Source of the DNA: Tyto alba
Lineage: Eukaryota; Chordata; Aves; Strigiformes; Tytonidae
Reading direction: 5' to 3'
Assembly: GCF_018691265.1 (NCBI RefSeq)
Contig: NW_024881313.1
Coordinates: forward strand, 41,925,897-41,989,896
DNA length: 64,000 bases
Positions within the stretch are counted from its first letter, which is position 1; every line of letters starts with the position of its first letter. The notes under the pieces are model-generated. The model ran no database searches. It had not been told where the DNA came from and saw only the letters and a list, made by a program, of their open reading frames with translations. The translations under genes were made by a program, and so were the position numbers. Positions 27,801 to 42,800 of the stretch are shown in pieces.

Positions 27801-30800
27801 CCTTTGCTTTGTGCATGAGGTTTTTATGCTGTGTTGAGATACACGGAAATGCATCCTTAAGATGTGCACAGAGAGCTCTTAACACAATACTATTCATAGG
27901 AATGTCAGCCAGATTTTCTTGATTCAGTCAGCAATAGACTATCTGCTGATAACTTGGTTAATTTGTTTGAAATCCCTAGCACAACTTCCCTGGAAGTGTC
28001 CAGGAGGTGTTGTGTCCTAACAGAGAGTTCACTGAAGAAAACTCTAACTTCAGCAGTTGCTGGAGGTTTGTCTTGGGGATATCACACAGATCATGGTATC
28101 TTCAGATGCTTAGTTTCTGATTTGACTTCTTAGGGATTTAATGTTAATGGAAACTGAAAAAAAAAAAAAATGTGGCACTATAAACCAGAGATAGCTTTCT
28201 GGAAGATGTGGTGGATTTCCGGCATTTCACCCATTTACTTCAAATTAAAGCTGTATTGATTTGTGTGAAGATGACATTGAAGAACTTGAGAGAGAAAAAG
28301 CTGTAGTTCTGCTGCTCCAGCGTTCATGTCAGCCTCCTGTTTATATCTGTTTCATTCCACATGAGCTCTCCCGCCATTTGTGCTGGTGTTGTAGCCGAGC
28401 CCTTTGCAGAAGTTCATCGCTGACGTGACCAATCTTCTGTCACATATGCTTCTTTTTTTCCTTTTCTTTTCCTCCAGGAGAAATTGTCAGTGAAATACAG
28501 CTCTTTTGGGGGACGGCTTTTCTTTTTAATATTACTGCTACTTCAAGTTTGTTTTGCTGAAGATAAGTCAAAGATGCATGTTAAAGATCTGTATCTTACA
28601 CTTAGAGAATAAGCAGATTAAGCATTTATTGATTTTTGGACAAGAGGTTATTTGATTCACAACGCTGATCAAGTCTCCTTGAAGTTCTCCCTTATTGAGA
28701 TTTGTCTTTGTGGGTGATAAAGTTTCAGTGTGTCTGAAGAGATGAAATGCGATGCTTTCTTCTTGCCCTAGAGCTGTAAGTTTTCTCTTTAGTTTTTCCT
28801 CCACGTTACTGAGAATCCTGCCAGTAAAAAGCAAAGCCACAAGTTTTGGTTGGTTGCTTATCTGTTCTCTGAGAAGCCACCATACAGAGAAGAGAATAGA
28901 TTTTAGATCTGTGCTATAATGTGCATTGCTAAGAAATTTGCAGAATATGTTGAATGCCGGTGGCTTCTTGCCCAAGTACATTGAACTGCTGTATTTAAGC
29001 TGCAAAGTAACCAAGCTGCACACAGCTGATGTTGTGTCACTTGCTGCCTGGATGAGATGGAGTTGCTCAACTGGAGATGGAAGAATACCTCATTCTCAGA
29101 GCCTTCTGGATATGAACTTGACATTATTGTGGAAACCAGGAGTACTGATAAGTGAACTGAGCACAGTGATTTTGGGTGTGTGTCTTCAGCCAAGGAGACT
29201 TTATAGTCTGTATAGTGGCTGTAAAACCCACCATTTTGTGCCATTTTGGTGGTGTTTCTCCTTGAGCAAGATCACCTCTGAGCTGACATCTTCCAAGTTG
29301 TTAGTCACTGGAAGGGATTCAGACTATACTCTTGGTTCTCTGCCAGGATCTTGCTTTGTCGGATGAATTGGCAGTATCTCACAGCTGACAGGAGAAAAGT
29401 CATGGTAGAGGAGAAGGACCCTGCTGGTCTAAAGAAAATGTTCATTTGTAGAGCTATGGTTCTCATGCTTTGCTAAAGATTTCTAAATGTATTTTCTTCA
29501 AATGCCAAAGTTTGTATTACCTCAAGTAATGTATTCAAGAATGCTCTGAGTATCTATTACGACAGTTGGTGATAAGAGTATGTAGGGCAAGTTCAACTGC
29601 CATTGTGTGGTTCCTCGAACTGGAAGATAAGATAATCAGCCTCTCAGAATGTCTTGAGCAGAGCTGCTCTAGGTAGCTTTTATGAGGAGCCAGTGGTGCT
29701 GGCAACACTAGATATGTGTAAGGAAGAGGTGGTATTGGAAATTCTGGGAAGGGCAGAAAGAATGGAAAAGTGGAGCAGCAACTCATAAGGGAACAAAGAG
29801 GAGGTGGACATGTTGGCAGCAGCTTCAGAAAAGTAGTTGTGGAAGCTTGAGTATTTCCGGGTCACTACAGTGCTATACAGAGGAGGACATGTTTGGCTGT
29901 TCAGGTGTTCATGGGCAAATGCCTTTTTCACGGTTTTTTTTGACTGCTTACCAGAATGTCTTTGGCGGATCTGTCTGTGCTCTGCAGGTCAGGTCTGGAG
30001 GTACTGGTTATGACCAACGTGATGTCTGACATCTGTTTGCAGTTGGCTGTGTAGGTTCCTTTTAAAGGGTGGTGGCTTCGCTGTAGAAAGGAAGACTCAT
30101 GTTTGTCATGTCCTAAGGTGCCTTTGGCTTCATCGAGCCATCGGAGGGGGAGATTGTGCCAGCTGGAGTGCAGGGTAGCGCAGTCAGCAAGGCAAAAAGG
30201 ATGAGGGACTACCTCACTGAGTAAGAAGCCAGAAGAAAAAGCAGAAATTTGGAGTCTCCTGAGAGAAGGCAATAGCACAAACACAGCTGAATCTTAAGGA
30301 ATAAAAAGAGAGGATTCTCTGTGTCTCCCCAGAAATGACCCTACAGAGTTTTCTGCAACCCCGGAAATCACAGAGTTGCTGGAATAAGAGCAAGCCTGAA
30401 GAAATGAACCATTTTCAAGGACATGTGAGCAGAGAAAATTTGGTTTACAAAACTTGTTTTTTTAATTCCATTTTACCTGGCAAATGTGAGTTTTCCTTCT
30501 TTATGTTCCCTTATTCTGCTTTGTGTTCTAATGAAGATTTTTATTAGATTTAAAGCGTGTTTGTTATGGGGGTTCTCTTGCAGCTGTGCAGTTGCCCTAT
30601 TTGACTGATTTGCTGATGAGTCAGAAGCAAGGGTCTTTCTGTGGTTGCGTTTGGGAGATAATCACTGCCTTAGTAGTGCTGTAAATTTGCAGTACCTTTT
30701 GAGCCAAAATTTGAAGACAAACCCCCAGGGTGCAGATTATACATTTTGCTTGTTGGATGTTGAATGTCTTTGTTTAGCAGAGGCTAAAGGCTCAGCATTC

Positions 30801-33800
30801 CACAGTACTTACAGGTTGTCGGTAGTGTCTGTAGCATGTTGGAGTCAAAGGCTAAATCATTTTTGATCTAATATCAAGATATGTAGAAAGTAGGACAAAA
30901 CTTTAGAGATAGCCATTACTTAGGATTTTAATTAATAATTAGTCTAAGTTCCTTTCTGATGACAATGTGGAAGAAGTGGGCTGATTTATAGGGATTAGAG
31001 TGAAGAAAGGATTAAATCTGAGAAAGCAAATTCATTGCGTAGAAGAAAACACTGTAAATTGAAGAGAGAGATGTGGGAGAAACATACAAATGATATGCAG
31101 ACTCTCTCTGGCAGAGCAGGGAAAGCGTAGGGAACCCAGCATGAGACCAGTTCTAAAATGTATGCTGCATCTGGCTTGTGCATGACTTGAAAGAAAAGTG
31201 GTAAGGGGTTAGCAAAGGGAAACGGTGGAAAGTGTCAAGGAGAGGTATTTTGTATTTCACGGTGGAGTTAGGTGTTGTTACTGGTTTTAGGTGGACTGTA
31301 CAAGGCAGAGCCTGAGAGCTAGGAGGAAGGAAGACATCTAAAATATTCCAATTTTAATAGGATGTTATCGCAGAGGATGATCTTAGTGATGAGATGTCAG
31401 ACTGTGGAGGAGACAGACACACTTCCCATCTCGATGTGGGGACATATGAGGAGAGAAGGAGTTTCCAGGGTAAAAGGGAGAATAGAGATAGTGTATTTGG
31501 AAATCAGAAGAATAGGAAATGGAATCAGTGATATAAACCTGAAGTATCAGTAAAGTATTTAGAAGGAACTATTAAGAAAAAAGCTGCTTATGTATAGAGA
31601 TACAGTTTTGCAAATAATCCAGGTGGGGATAAAATTTAGGAACGGTACATAAGATGTTCAAGTTATTTTGAGGAGTTGCGAATTTAGAAATGTGAGGTCC
31701 TTCACACCAAATAAAGATTCTGGGGCATTAAAAAACAACAATTTATATAATGAGAGAGCACTTTAGCAACAGAAATCCTGTAGAAAACGATGGAGAAAGA
31801 ATGTGGGTTTCCAGGAATATTTTTCTACCTATCTGCCTGTTCCTATCTATGTCAACCTGTCATTTTCAGGACTCTTGGCACTTTTGAAAATCCTGTTCCC
31901 TGTCAGTGCATACTATTGACACTCCATTTCCATCAAACCTTTCTGTCACTGTCTTCTCTAAATTTGGCAAAATGTAGACATTTTCGTGTTCCTCTTCAGC
32001 CATACATCTCTGCCTCCCATATTCCTCTATTAGATTTTTAGTTTCCTGACTTGATGTATATAACTTCCTTCTTTCCTATATGTGTGTGTGTGAGTGTGAA
32101 AGCTTTACAAGCCTACTCCTTTCTTACGTTGTATGAAGGTTGTTTTGACTGCATTACCTCGCCAACTGTAGCCTTTTTGTCATTATATTATAAACGGATA
32201 TTTGAGATTAGAGTCCCAAAGAAATTGTTGGCAATATATTTTCTGGAATCCATGCATGAGAGTGAAAGGCCAGGTTTTCCACAAGGTGCAGGGGAGAGAA
32301 GGGCACTGGGAAATAACATAGCCATAAGCCAGTACAGTGATTGAGAAACCTTAGATAGCCTATAAAAATTACAACAGGTAGGCATGGTTGTATCTCTCAC
32401 ACACTGGGACACCTGGGTTAGGGATGAAGCACAGTGCCTTCCTCCACTGGGGTCTCACAGCAAGTTGGGGCTGCAGCATGTTTGATCAGGGTGGAAGGCA
32501 GTTAAAGAGGAAGGTTAGGCAGCAGCGGGGCATGTGTGTTTAGGTGTATGTCTGTAGGAAGACTATTACCAGGCTCTGTATGATGGTAGAATGAAGATGG
32601 GCAGAGATGTGTCTGGCATGTAATTTGCAGCACTAGCTGTACTTATGACTGCCATTTACAAATCTGAACTGATGCAACTGTGGAAGACTTTCATGTAGCA
32701 AGAGGTTTGCACCTGTGTCTTAGCAATACAGCTAGGATCTAGACAGGAAGGGCATCATATCATGCTTTTCTCACAGCATTTTCTCAAATATCTAATCCAG
32801 AAGTACAGAACGTATAGCCTCATGGGCTTGGCCCTGCAGCCTCCTGTTTTTCTCCACTTACCATGTTTGTATAGCCGGTAGTTTTTGGAAGGAAATCTCA
32901 GATTCAGCTCTTCAGTGTATTTTCGTATGCGTAACCAAGACTTTAATTCTAGTATAACCTGGGGCGACTGTACTAAACATGCAGATTCTCTACTAAATGC
33001 GTAACTATCACCTTTCCTGTGGCTTCCTCAGGTCTTAGACTTAAACTGGATGTGTACTTTTCTTTTCTCTATTTGCATAACAGCAAAAGCGGAAACTGAG
33101 ACTTTACATCTCCAACACGTTTAATCCTGCAAAATCTGATGCTGACGACTCTGATGGCAGCATTGCTTCATGGGAGCTGCGAGTGGAGGGGAAGCTCCTG
33201 GATGATGTATGATTTACCTGTGCTTCAGTGGGGCTGGCAAGGATCTAGAGATTGTCCTGTGGGGTGGTGGACTTTACTGGGGACACCGACTCAGACAAGA
33301 CATCTCTGAGTGGCAGCATTGGCTTGTTGATGCTGGGAAGGTGCCATGTCCAGCTGGAGTGAGGGATAAGGCCATAATGGGAATGTTGGGAAGGGGTGGG
33401 GAGGGCGGCAGGAAATAGAGCAGAATTAAGGGCAGGACGGATCGGAGGAGGTGGAGAGAACAGGCCTGAGACAATTCTCATAAAAGATACGGCAGGGTTC
33501 CGGTCATGAGAGGTGTTCTAAGTCAGGCCTACAGCAGGCATGGCATCTTGTGAAGAGTAGGATAGCAAGGAGAAGCGAGTAGTTGCTATTCGTAGGGAAG
33601 TCAAGAGGATGGATGTATGGATGGTCAGAGCAAGGATTATCATTCTGAAGTCCTCAGAAACCTCAGTGCTGGATCTAGCTTTCTTCAAGGCAGGCTGGAC
33701 TTTCCTAATAAAGATGTCACTTATTTGAACAGGCTTGACAAGCTAAGTATTCGATAAGATAAACAGATGAAGAACATGCATATATGGAGAGGGCAAGGCT

Positions 33801-36800
33801 TCCAAGGCACATCTGTCTGTCTGGAGATAATTGTACATGAAACATAATCATAATCTTGCTGGAGGATGAAGGGGTGAAAAAGTGCAGCATCTGGAAATTC
33901 AAGTTAGACAAAATCAGTTTAGAAATTAGAGTATATACTTTAACAAAGAAAGAGATTCTTTATTGGAAAAAAACAGCTTCTCAATTACTGTCAAATTTTA
34001 AATCAAAGGATGATGTATTTCTAAAAGACCTGCACTAAATAAGAAATTCATTGAAATCCTGTGGACTCTATTCTATGTAAACAGAATAAAATCTGAAAGA
34101 GTAGAATAGTATCTGAAAGTCCGATTATGTGAATATAAAACTCCCAGTTTTTAAGTTAGACAGGATGAGTGGTGTAGGAAGCAGCAAGTACTGATAAATA
34201 AATGGAAGGAAAAATGTAAAAGGAAATACTTTTACTTATTGTATGATTAATTTGTATAATTCACTATCATCTGATAAATCAGAACAAGAATTTAGCATTC
34301 ATCAAAATAACCAAGCTGTTAAATTAAAAGGTATACGGTGGCCTTAAAATGATAGAATGGTTTGGATTGGAAGGGACCTTCCAAGATCATCTGGTCCAAC
34401 TGCCCTGCCATGGGCAGGGACATCTTTCACTGGATCAGGTTGCTCAAAGCCCTGTCCAATCTGACCTTGAACACTTCCAGGGATGAGGTGTCCACAGCTT
34501 CTCTGGGCAATCTGTGCCAGGGTCTCACCACCCTCATTGTAAAAAAAGTCTTCCTTATACCTAATCTACCATCTTTCAGTTTAAAGGCATTGCCCCTTGT
34601 CCTGGCACTATAGGCCCTGTTAAAAAGTCTCTCCATCTTTCTTATAAGCCCCCTTTAAGCACTGGAAGGCTGCAGTGACGTCTCCCTGGAGCCTTCTCTT
34701 CTCCAGCCTGAACAACCCCAACTCAGCCTGGCCTCACAGGAGAGGTGTTCCAGCTCTCAGGTCAATTTTGTGGCTTCCTCTGGACCCTCTCTCACAGATG
34801 CCATGTTCACATTATGAGCCAGACCTTCCCAATAACATTAAGAGAGTCAGGGAAATCTTCCCTTAAGTGTACAGTGTTCCACCACCGTTGGGATTTTTGC
34901 ATCTTGCCCTGCATTTGTCAGAGGGAGAACTCAATTAGATTGATCACGCTTGTGGTCGATACAGGAATTAATGTTCAGGAGAAAGAGAAAGCCTGAAAAG
35001 GAACCATAGAACACAAACTAATATACGCAGCCTTAAACATTCATGTTTCTTCTGATTGTACAGCTCAGCAAACAGAAACGGAAGTTTTCATCTTTTTTTA
35101 AGAGTTTGGTTATTGAACTAGACAAAGATCTTTATGGACCTGACAACCATCTTGTGGAGGTAAGACAGTCACGCACCATTTGCTTACAAACCTGATGCTA
35201 GCACAGATAAACAGCCATGTGCCCGCTGTCTACCTTGTTCAAGTTACCTTGCATTCATTATCTCATTTAAGATATTTTCAAAGTTTTCAAAATTCCATTA
35301 GTTTTAAGAATGTTTACTAACAGAAAATCTATATAGCCTGAAAACGTAGGTGTGATAGTGATGTAGTACACAGCTTAGTGTGTATGAAATAATGAAAAAA
35401 TTGTGTGCATTTTTCCTAACAAGCATGCTAACAGCAGAACGGATTGTGCACTGAAGCTGAATTGTAAGGGCAAAGCAAGAAGTGATTTGGGATGGTTTTG
35501 TTGTGGTTTGGTTTTTTTTGTTTTTTGTTTTTTTTTTTTTTTTTTAAATTGCAAGATCTTCACAAGTCTTGTACTTGTCTTATTCTTGCATAGTGTACTG
35601 CGCAAGATGCAGCTCCACAGACACCAGTGACAAAAAGACTGACCGTCTTACTTGTTTCTTCCTTTGGCAGTGGCACAGAACTCCCACAACCCAGGAAACG
35701 GATGGCTTCCAGGTGAAAAGACCCGGTGACGTCAGCGTGCGGTGCACATTACTCCTCATGTTGGACTACCAGGTCGGTGCACTGCTTTTGGCATGAAAAA
35801 TAAAACCATTGGGACATAGTGCAACAGAGCAAATTCATTCTGTCACGTACATCAAAACCCAGTATATTTGGATTCAGAATGTCACATAGTCCGTAGTCTG
35901 AATTGACCAATTATTTAAAATTAAAGGGGACACATCGAGTAAGTTTCTATTGTAGTCTAACAAAATATTGTTCTTGGCGCTGTGATAGTATTTTTATTGC
36001 CCATCCGCAGAAAGAATATGCATTTCTACCTCAGGCTTCTTAGAGAATAGTCAGGTAAGTCGTGCATGAGTTACATGTGTGGTCCTGTACAGAAATTCAA
36101 AGGAGTGGCTTTTACTAGTGGTACCTTAGCTAGTGGTGTAGGTGTGGCAGCCTTTTTTTCAGAGCAGACCTCACAGCGTTCCTGGTTTGTTAAATTTTGG
36201 TTACATTGGCACCCTAATCTGGCAGAAAACAACATTGCCCTGCATGGGTTAGATTTGCCATTACTCTTGGGCCTTGTTAGGCATTCCTGCTTACTCTCTT
36301 TTGCCAGTATTAGTTCTACTGTACTAGTAGTATTTGTGGGCTGAACGCAAACAAGTCAGGGAACCGATCCATTTGAAAGCTAACAAAACTTAGTTCCAAA
36401 TCAGTTCCCTGATCTCAGTCACAGGGAAGAACAACGACAACAACAAAAAATCAAATAGACCAAATTAGGTTATTCTGCCTGGAGATAGAATATAAAAGAG
36501 GTTCCTCGCCACAGTTTCAAACTGTTGCTGTTGTAAGCTGTTGTAAGGCTAAGCTGCTCGAAAAAGCTACTTTCGTTTCAGTTATGGGTGTGCACTGCCA
36601 CAGTCTCCATTCTCTTGACACAAGCAATGGAGATTTGCTGTTGTGGAGCTCAGTAATCTGATTGAAACCATCCCTGAAAGAAGTGCTGTTGTCTTAAGGG
36701 AATCGATAGAAATGCACTGCTGAGGGGAGGTGACATCTCCCTTTTCAGTGGCAGTTCAGTCTCAGATACATTTTGATTGTATAACTTTAAGAACTCATTC

Positions 36801-39800
36801 TCTGCCACTTTCTTTCCCCTCCATGCAAATAACATCTATCAAGGATAGAGACATTTTATGTTAACAGAGAGAAAATGTTATTAATGTTAGGGAGCATATG
36901 AGCTAACTGAAATGCTGATATAGCCAGTGAGAATCTGTATTGTTGAGACAACATAATGATGTTTGTTATGCTCACCATTATTGTAAATTTATGCTTTAAA
37001 ATAGATATTCTCTTGTCCTTAAATCTCTATTTGTTATAAAGCTAGCTTTGGGTGACCTGGCACCCAGCAGAGTAATCCTTGCCTAATAATATGGCAAATA
37101 TTAAACTTGAGTATGGGTACACACTTGAAGAGGCATCAAATTCCAAAGTATCCAAGGAATGTATATTACGAGAGATGGAGAACAGGGTAGTTGAGTTGTA
37201 TCACAGAGGCCAGGAGAAGGAAAATATTCCATTGACTAGTTGTGGTTGGGTAATTTTTCTGGTATGCAGCAGAATGGTGGGAGCATGCCTGAAAAGGAGT
37301 TCCAAAGTACTTTGTTGACGTGAGGCAGCCGAGCAGTTACTAGCAATGGTACAAGCATCATCCTGACATCATTCTCTCTATTTGTGGTTAACTTCCAGCA
37401 GTTTAGAGGAAAGACAGTTCTTTTTCTTCTCCTACTTCCTAAAGTCAAATTATGCATCAGTGTTGAAAAGGAAAATTCTTCCCTGAGTCTGTATGCAAGT
37501 TGTTATTACCTGAAGCATGGGATACAGATAGCCTGTGTACATAGCACGTGTAAAATGTCCCTCTTTCTTTTCAAACCCTGGAGAGAGTTCTTCCAGAGCA
37601 CCGACAATTGTACACATCTGATCAGTTTGTGGTTTTGGAATCAGTGCCATTGAATGGGGTGCTTCTCCTGTGGAACAGAGTCCCTGAGAATTAAAGCTGA
37701 AACCTCATACCTGTGTATCTGTCTGCTTTTATCTCCGTTGCCATCTCCGTCTCCTTCTCCTTTTGTTAACAGCCTCCACAGTTTAAACTGGACCCGCGAT
37801 TAGCCCGTTTGCTGGGGATACACACACAGACCCGATCAGCCATCATCCAGGCTCTCTGGCAGTACATCAAAACAAATAAGCTGCAAGACTCCCATGACAA
37901 GGAATACATTAACTGCGACAAGTACTTTCAGCAGGTAACTCCTTTTTGGACACGGTAGCTCTTTAGAGGCAAACTATAATATTCATTCAAAAATTTTGGA
38001 TGGATGAAAATTACTGATTTTTATTTTCCCTTAATGATTTGCAGTATCTTCAGTACTGAATAGCTTTCAACAGTCACTACAACTAATATAATAAGCACCC
38101 TCTCCGTGTTCCAGTATTGTCAAAAACCCACATCTGGTGGTTCAGCACTCCCACATAAATTGAGGCCTTTCCAGGAAGGAGGACTTTGACTGTATCGATT
38201 TACTGTTTTTTTTTTTGCCCTGGTGTATCATTTTGTACTAAGGAACATGACATAATCTGCGGATTATGATTGCCAAATCCTATGTAGACCTGTTTTCTTC
38301 CCTTCTCTTTCCCCGTTTATGAAGGACAGAAGACATGGAAGACAGAATTAGAAAAGCTATTTTTTCCTAAATCTGCTTCAGATTATAAAATACCTTCAAT
38401 GATCTGCATGATGTTTTCAAAGTAGTATATTAAGACTTTTTGTCTTTCACAATGACTTCTAGAATTACCCAGAAGGCCACTTAAAAAAGCATCTTCACCT
38501 CTTCTGTAAATATGATCACATTTATTTTGTAAAGGTAATGTTATCTGAGCTATCACTATTTTAACTGGCTTTTTCTGTAGCTTCAGGCTTACCAGACTTA
38601 TTTTGAAAGTACCTGAACGTAGTGTTTCTGACATACTCCTGTTTAGGGAAACTACTGGCAGTTATAATAAATGAATAATGTTTTAGTGACCATTGAAAGT
38701 AAATGTTGCAATGAAAATTGGGTCCCATTTTTCTTTTTAAGCTTTTATTTTCTGTTATTAATTTGCCCTACAATGGTTTAAAGTGACCAACGCTTGAAAT
38801 AAATGTAAAGGTAGCACTCGGGTTTTTCACATCTGAAAATACAAAATACAACAAAATAATTGTGAGATTCATGGATATTTTTAGGAATATAGAAACAAAG
38901 TAGTCTGGAATATATAGTCACTCTCTTGTTCGTTTTCTGTTTGGTTTTTTTTTGTGAATTGCAGCATGCAGTCTTTTTCATATATAGTGAAAATAACATT
39001 TTAAAACCACATAAGAATTTTTAGCAAAATTATGAAACTGTTCACTCTGTTGCTTAGATGATTTGATTTCCATTCTCTATTTATCTATAGCAAATTTAGA
39101 CTCAGTTTTGTTTGTGCTAGCATGAAGAGGAAGTGGAAAAGTGGAGGTGAAAAACATTTGAAAAATCATTAGCTGGATAGAAGAGATGAACAAGGTGTAA
39201 TTATTGTTTATTTTTGTAAATAGTTAGAGGCCAGCACTCGAAACTGTCAGGTAGCAAATTAAAAACAAACAAAAGGTATTGAGCACACTTAAACTTCAGA
39301 ATGCCTTGCGGTAGAACGTTACAAATGCTGAAAGTGTGTATCAGTTCCAAAAGTGATCGGTCAATGGAAAAAAAAACCTTGGCCTGTTATAAATGCAAGG
39401 CAATTGCAAAGCTGTGGAGATTGGGAGAGTTTCTGTGGCAGAAGGACCAGTACGTGTTTCTGCCGTTCTTACATTTTTCCTTTAGTATCCAATTTTGGCC
39501 ACTATCAAGGGCAGGATAGTGTGGTAGATATGTAGTAGGTCCTTTGTCTGATCCAGCACAGCATTTTATACCTTACTTATGGTAAGAAGGAGGGCCTTCT
39601 CACTTAGTCAGATCAGTCAGATGAGAGAGTTGAGACGGAACAGATTCCTTTTCTAGAAGACTGAACCTCACTCCCTGCAAGAGCTGGCTAATTTGGAATA
39701 GTTTCATAAGAATGTGGTGCTTGCATAGATTTAAATCATAAATAGGATTGATTTGAGTGTTTCCATTTTCCTTAGGTGTCTGGCAAAATTGTCCTACTCT

Positions 39801-42800
39801 TACTAAGCTAATCTTACTTTCAAAACTAATGTTACTATGTAGGAAAATGATCGCAATAAATCAAATGAAACATTTCATCATGAGTTTTTTTGGTTTGCAC
39901 ACTAATACTCTAAGATTGAGTTGTGGAGGGTAAAGGAATTGGGTTAGGAATGCCTTCTATTCTGATGATATTTCTGTAGACTATCTAGTTTTAGTCATGT
40001 AACTCCTGGAAAAAATCATAGTCATAGCTGGAAGTGCATAGATCACGTATGGGAGCAATACTTCGCACATCAATGTCTCTAGCATTCCCTTTTAGATACC
40101 GGTCTTCTCATTTGGTATACCAGCTTTTCTAAATCCTATGCTGATGTGCTTGGGGTTATATTTAATGACATAGCACAGTACAGACTGAAAATTATAACTG
40201 AATGAGTTACACACCAGAATTACTATAACCATATAGGCTTTCAGAGCCAGTGGTTTTAAATTTAGACCATTAACTCCAGTTCAGTAGGAATCTGAGAATC
40301 TTTAGGAAAAATCCATCTAACCTTAGTTTCCAGTCTCCCACCCTTTCTCTCACTATTGTGTGTCCTTGCTCCCTTTTCCCTTTGTAAGGCTCTCATCTCT
40401 TGGGAATCCACGTTAGGAGTTTGACATGAGTGTTGAGCCAGTGGTGACAGAAGATTGGATGGAGCTTGGTATGCAAAGATTTTGAGTGGGAATTCCACAG
40501 TCATCTCTATCAAGTGTCAGAATTCAGAACTGAAATAAAGAGTGAGTTGCAGACACATTAGATTTGGTTACTTCCTTGCTCTTTAGAAACTAGCTGTCTG
40601 AATTCCTGGATGCAGGTAAGTCCAGCATATGAGACAGATTTTAGATTTGATGAAGAAGGATCCTTTTTCTCTTTAGAAGCACTGTTTATATCAGCTAGGA
40701 GATTTGAAATCCACTGTGTTACAAGCAAAAGCAAGATAAAAGTCCCAAAGGTATTTCAAAACCCAGAGCTGGCTTCTCGCTATTTCTGCTACCAAATCCC
40801 CCTCCAGATAATGATGGATTTCAGAAGATACTCCATCTGAGGAACCGCAGCATCTTAGTTGAACAGTCTGACTTTGTATGTCCATTCTGCAACCCGACGG
40901 CCCATTCTTTTCAACCCTGCCTGCATCCTTTGTCTCTAGAGTTTCAAAGTATGCTTCTGTTTACAGGTACAATACTACAAGTAGTGCGGCTCTTCTATTG
41001 TGGAAATAGTTTCCCTAAGAAGCATTTGCATTTGCATAGATCTCAACATTTTTACAAATTAACTCCACATCCCAGTATGTTTAAGGGAAATGTTAATATA
41101 TACATAGTTCAGGGATTTTTTAAAGTCACTTTAAATGGAATATCTTTAGAGAAAAGCCTACTTACTTATTCAGAGCATTAAAAATCCCAGTAGGGAAAAA
41201 AGGCTGTAATAATTATATTTCTGAAAACTCCAGGTGTAAGGAGTGGTGCTAGATTCATGGCAATGCACTGCAATTACCCACAGAAAATTTCCAAAAACTA
41301 CAGATTTTGATCCTATTCAAAAGGTTTTCTGAATTCAATACATAATTAGCTTCTGGACCATAGTAAAGAGAAGGTAGCCATGAGATGTTGATTGGAAAGG
41401 AGTGGATCCTTTCAAAAAGGCTGTTTAGGTTTTGGTTAAAAATAAGTAAAACCATGTTGACTTTTTTTTCCTTAATCTTAAAAAAATAATTAACTTGCAA
41501 ATGGTTTTAAAATAAAAAAATGTTATATTGTATTTTTCTTTAGCACAAAATACTGTAGGAAGCATGACTTGGGGAAAAAAAGCAAACTGTTTTTACATTT
41601 TGTGTGGTAAAAAAAAAAAACAGTTTTCTTTATGGTATGCTGCTGCTAACCCTTAGTGAAAGAAGTGTTCACTTCTCTCCCGTTATTGATAGAGTTGATC
41701 CTGATGACCCAGTAAAGTGGCCCGTGCCCTTCAGCAGCTAAACCAAAAGTGGGACACCTGAAATTGTTATCATCTGATGCATCTGTCAGCTAGCCCAGTT
41801 TGTTAAGTACAGCAGCAATTCACAAGGGCAGAAGTGACCAAGAATTTATTCTGAGCAAGGAGCCAGAATTAGTTTTCAAAATCACTTTGCTTGTGAACTG
41901 TTAATTTCTTACTTTCTTATTTAACTGCAAGTTGGATTTTGAACCAAGATAACATGCTTTATTGTATTCCAGATCTTTGACTGTCCACGGCTAAAGTTTT
42001 CTGAAATTCCTCAGAGACTCACTAATCTGCTGCTGCCGCCAGACCCTATAGTGATAAACCATATCATCAGGTAAGCCGGTTAGTCAGCTCAGCACTGTCA
42101 TGTGCAAAACACTCACTGTATAAAATACAGAAACAGCTACAGTAGCAGGGACCAGAATCCAGTTTTTATAACTTCTACATGAGTACCTTGGACTTCGTTG
42201 TGCGTTCATTCTCTGTGTCATTCTGGTCTATATAATTCTGAATTATTTTCAATAGAATGGCACCAATCCTCTAGGAGAATGCAAAACAACTTCTTATTTT
42301 TATCCCTACTAGAATACCATTGAGAGAGTTGGTCAGGTTTCTTTCCTAAGGGGAAAGGAATAAGACTTTCAATCCACTTAGAGGGGAGCAAAACGAATTG
42401 AAATAAGATATTGTACATCATGGGAAAGCACTCTAATCACTGAGTTGTTACGTAAAATATACAACAGTATTACAGTTTCAAATACAGTGGCCGGACCATC
42501 CATGCTTCGTTGGGATCGGGTCAGCTCTTTGGGCATTAGTCTTATTCTAAGGCGGCCAACTAGTCAGAGATCACAAGACATTTACAATAAAGAATGCCTA
42601 GATTCAGAGAAGGTCATTGTGACCAAGATAATCGTCTTCTGGCATCCTTGTCAAAACAGATGTATTTCTGGCATAGTAGATGAAATAACAACTTAGAGCT
42701 ATCTAGTACACTTCCAGCACATTCCATATTTAAAGAACTGTGTGTGGGGGGGGAGGAGGATAAGAGACTTTTGGGGATTGCAACCTTGCTGTTAAGATAT

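Noticed and set aside
28926..29366. A 146-codon + strand frame in an intron
   Set aside because: No family resemblance, an overlapping open frame on the other strand, and no splice context; best explained as chance.
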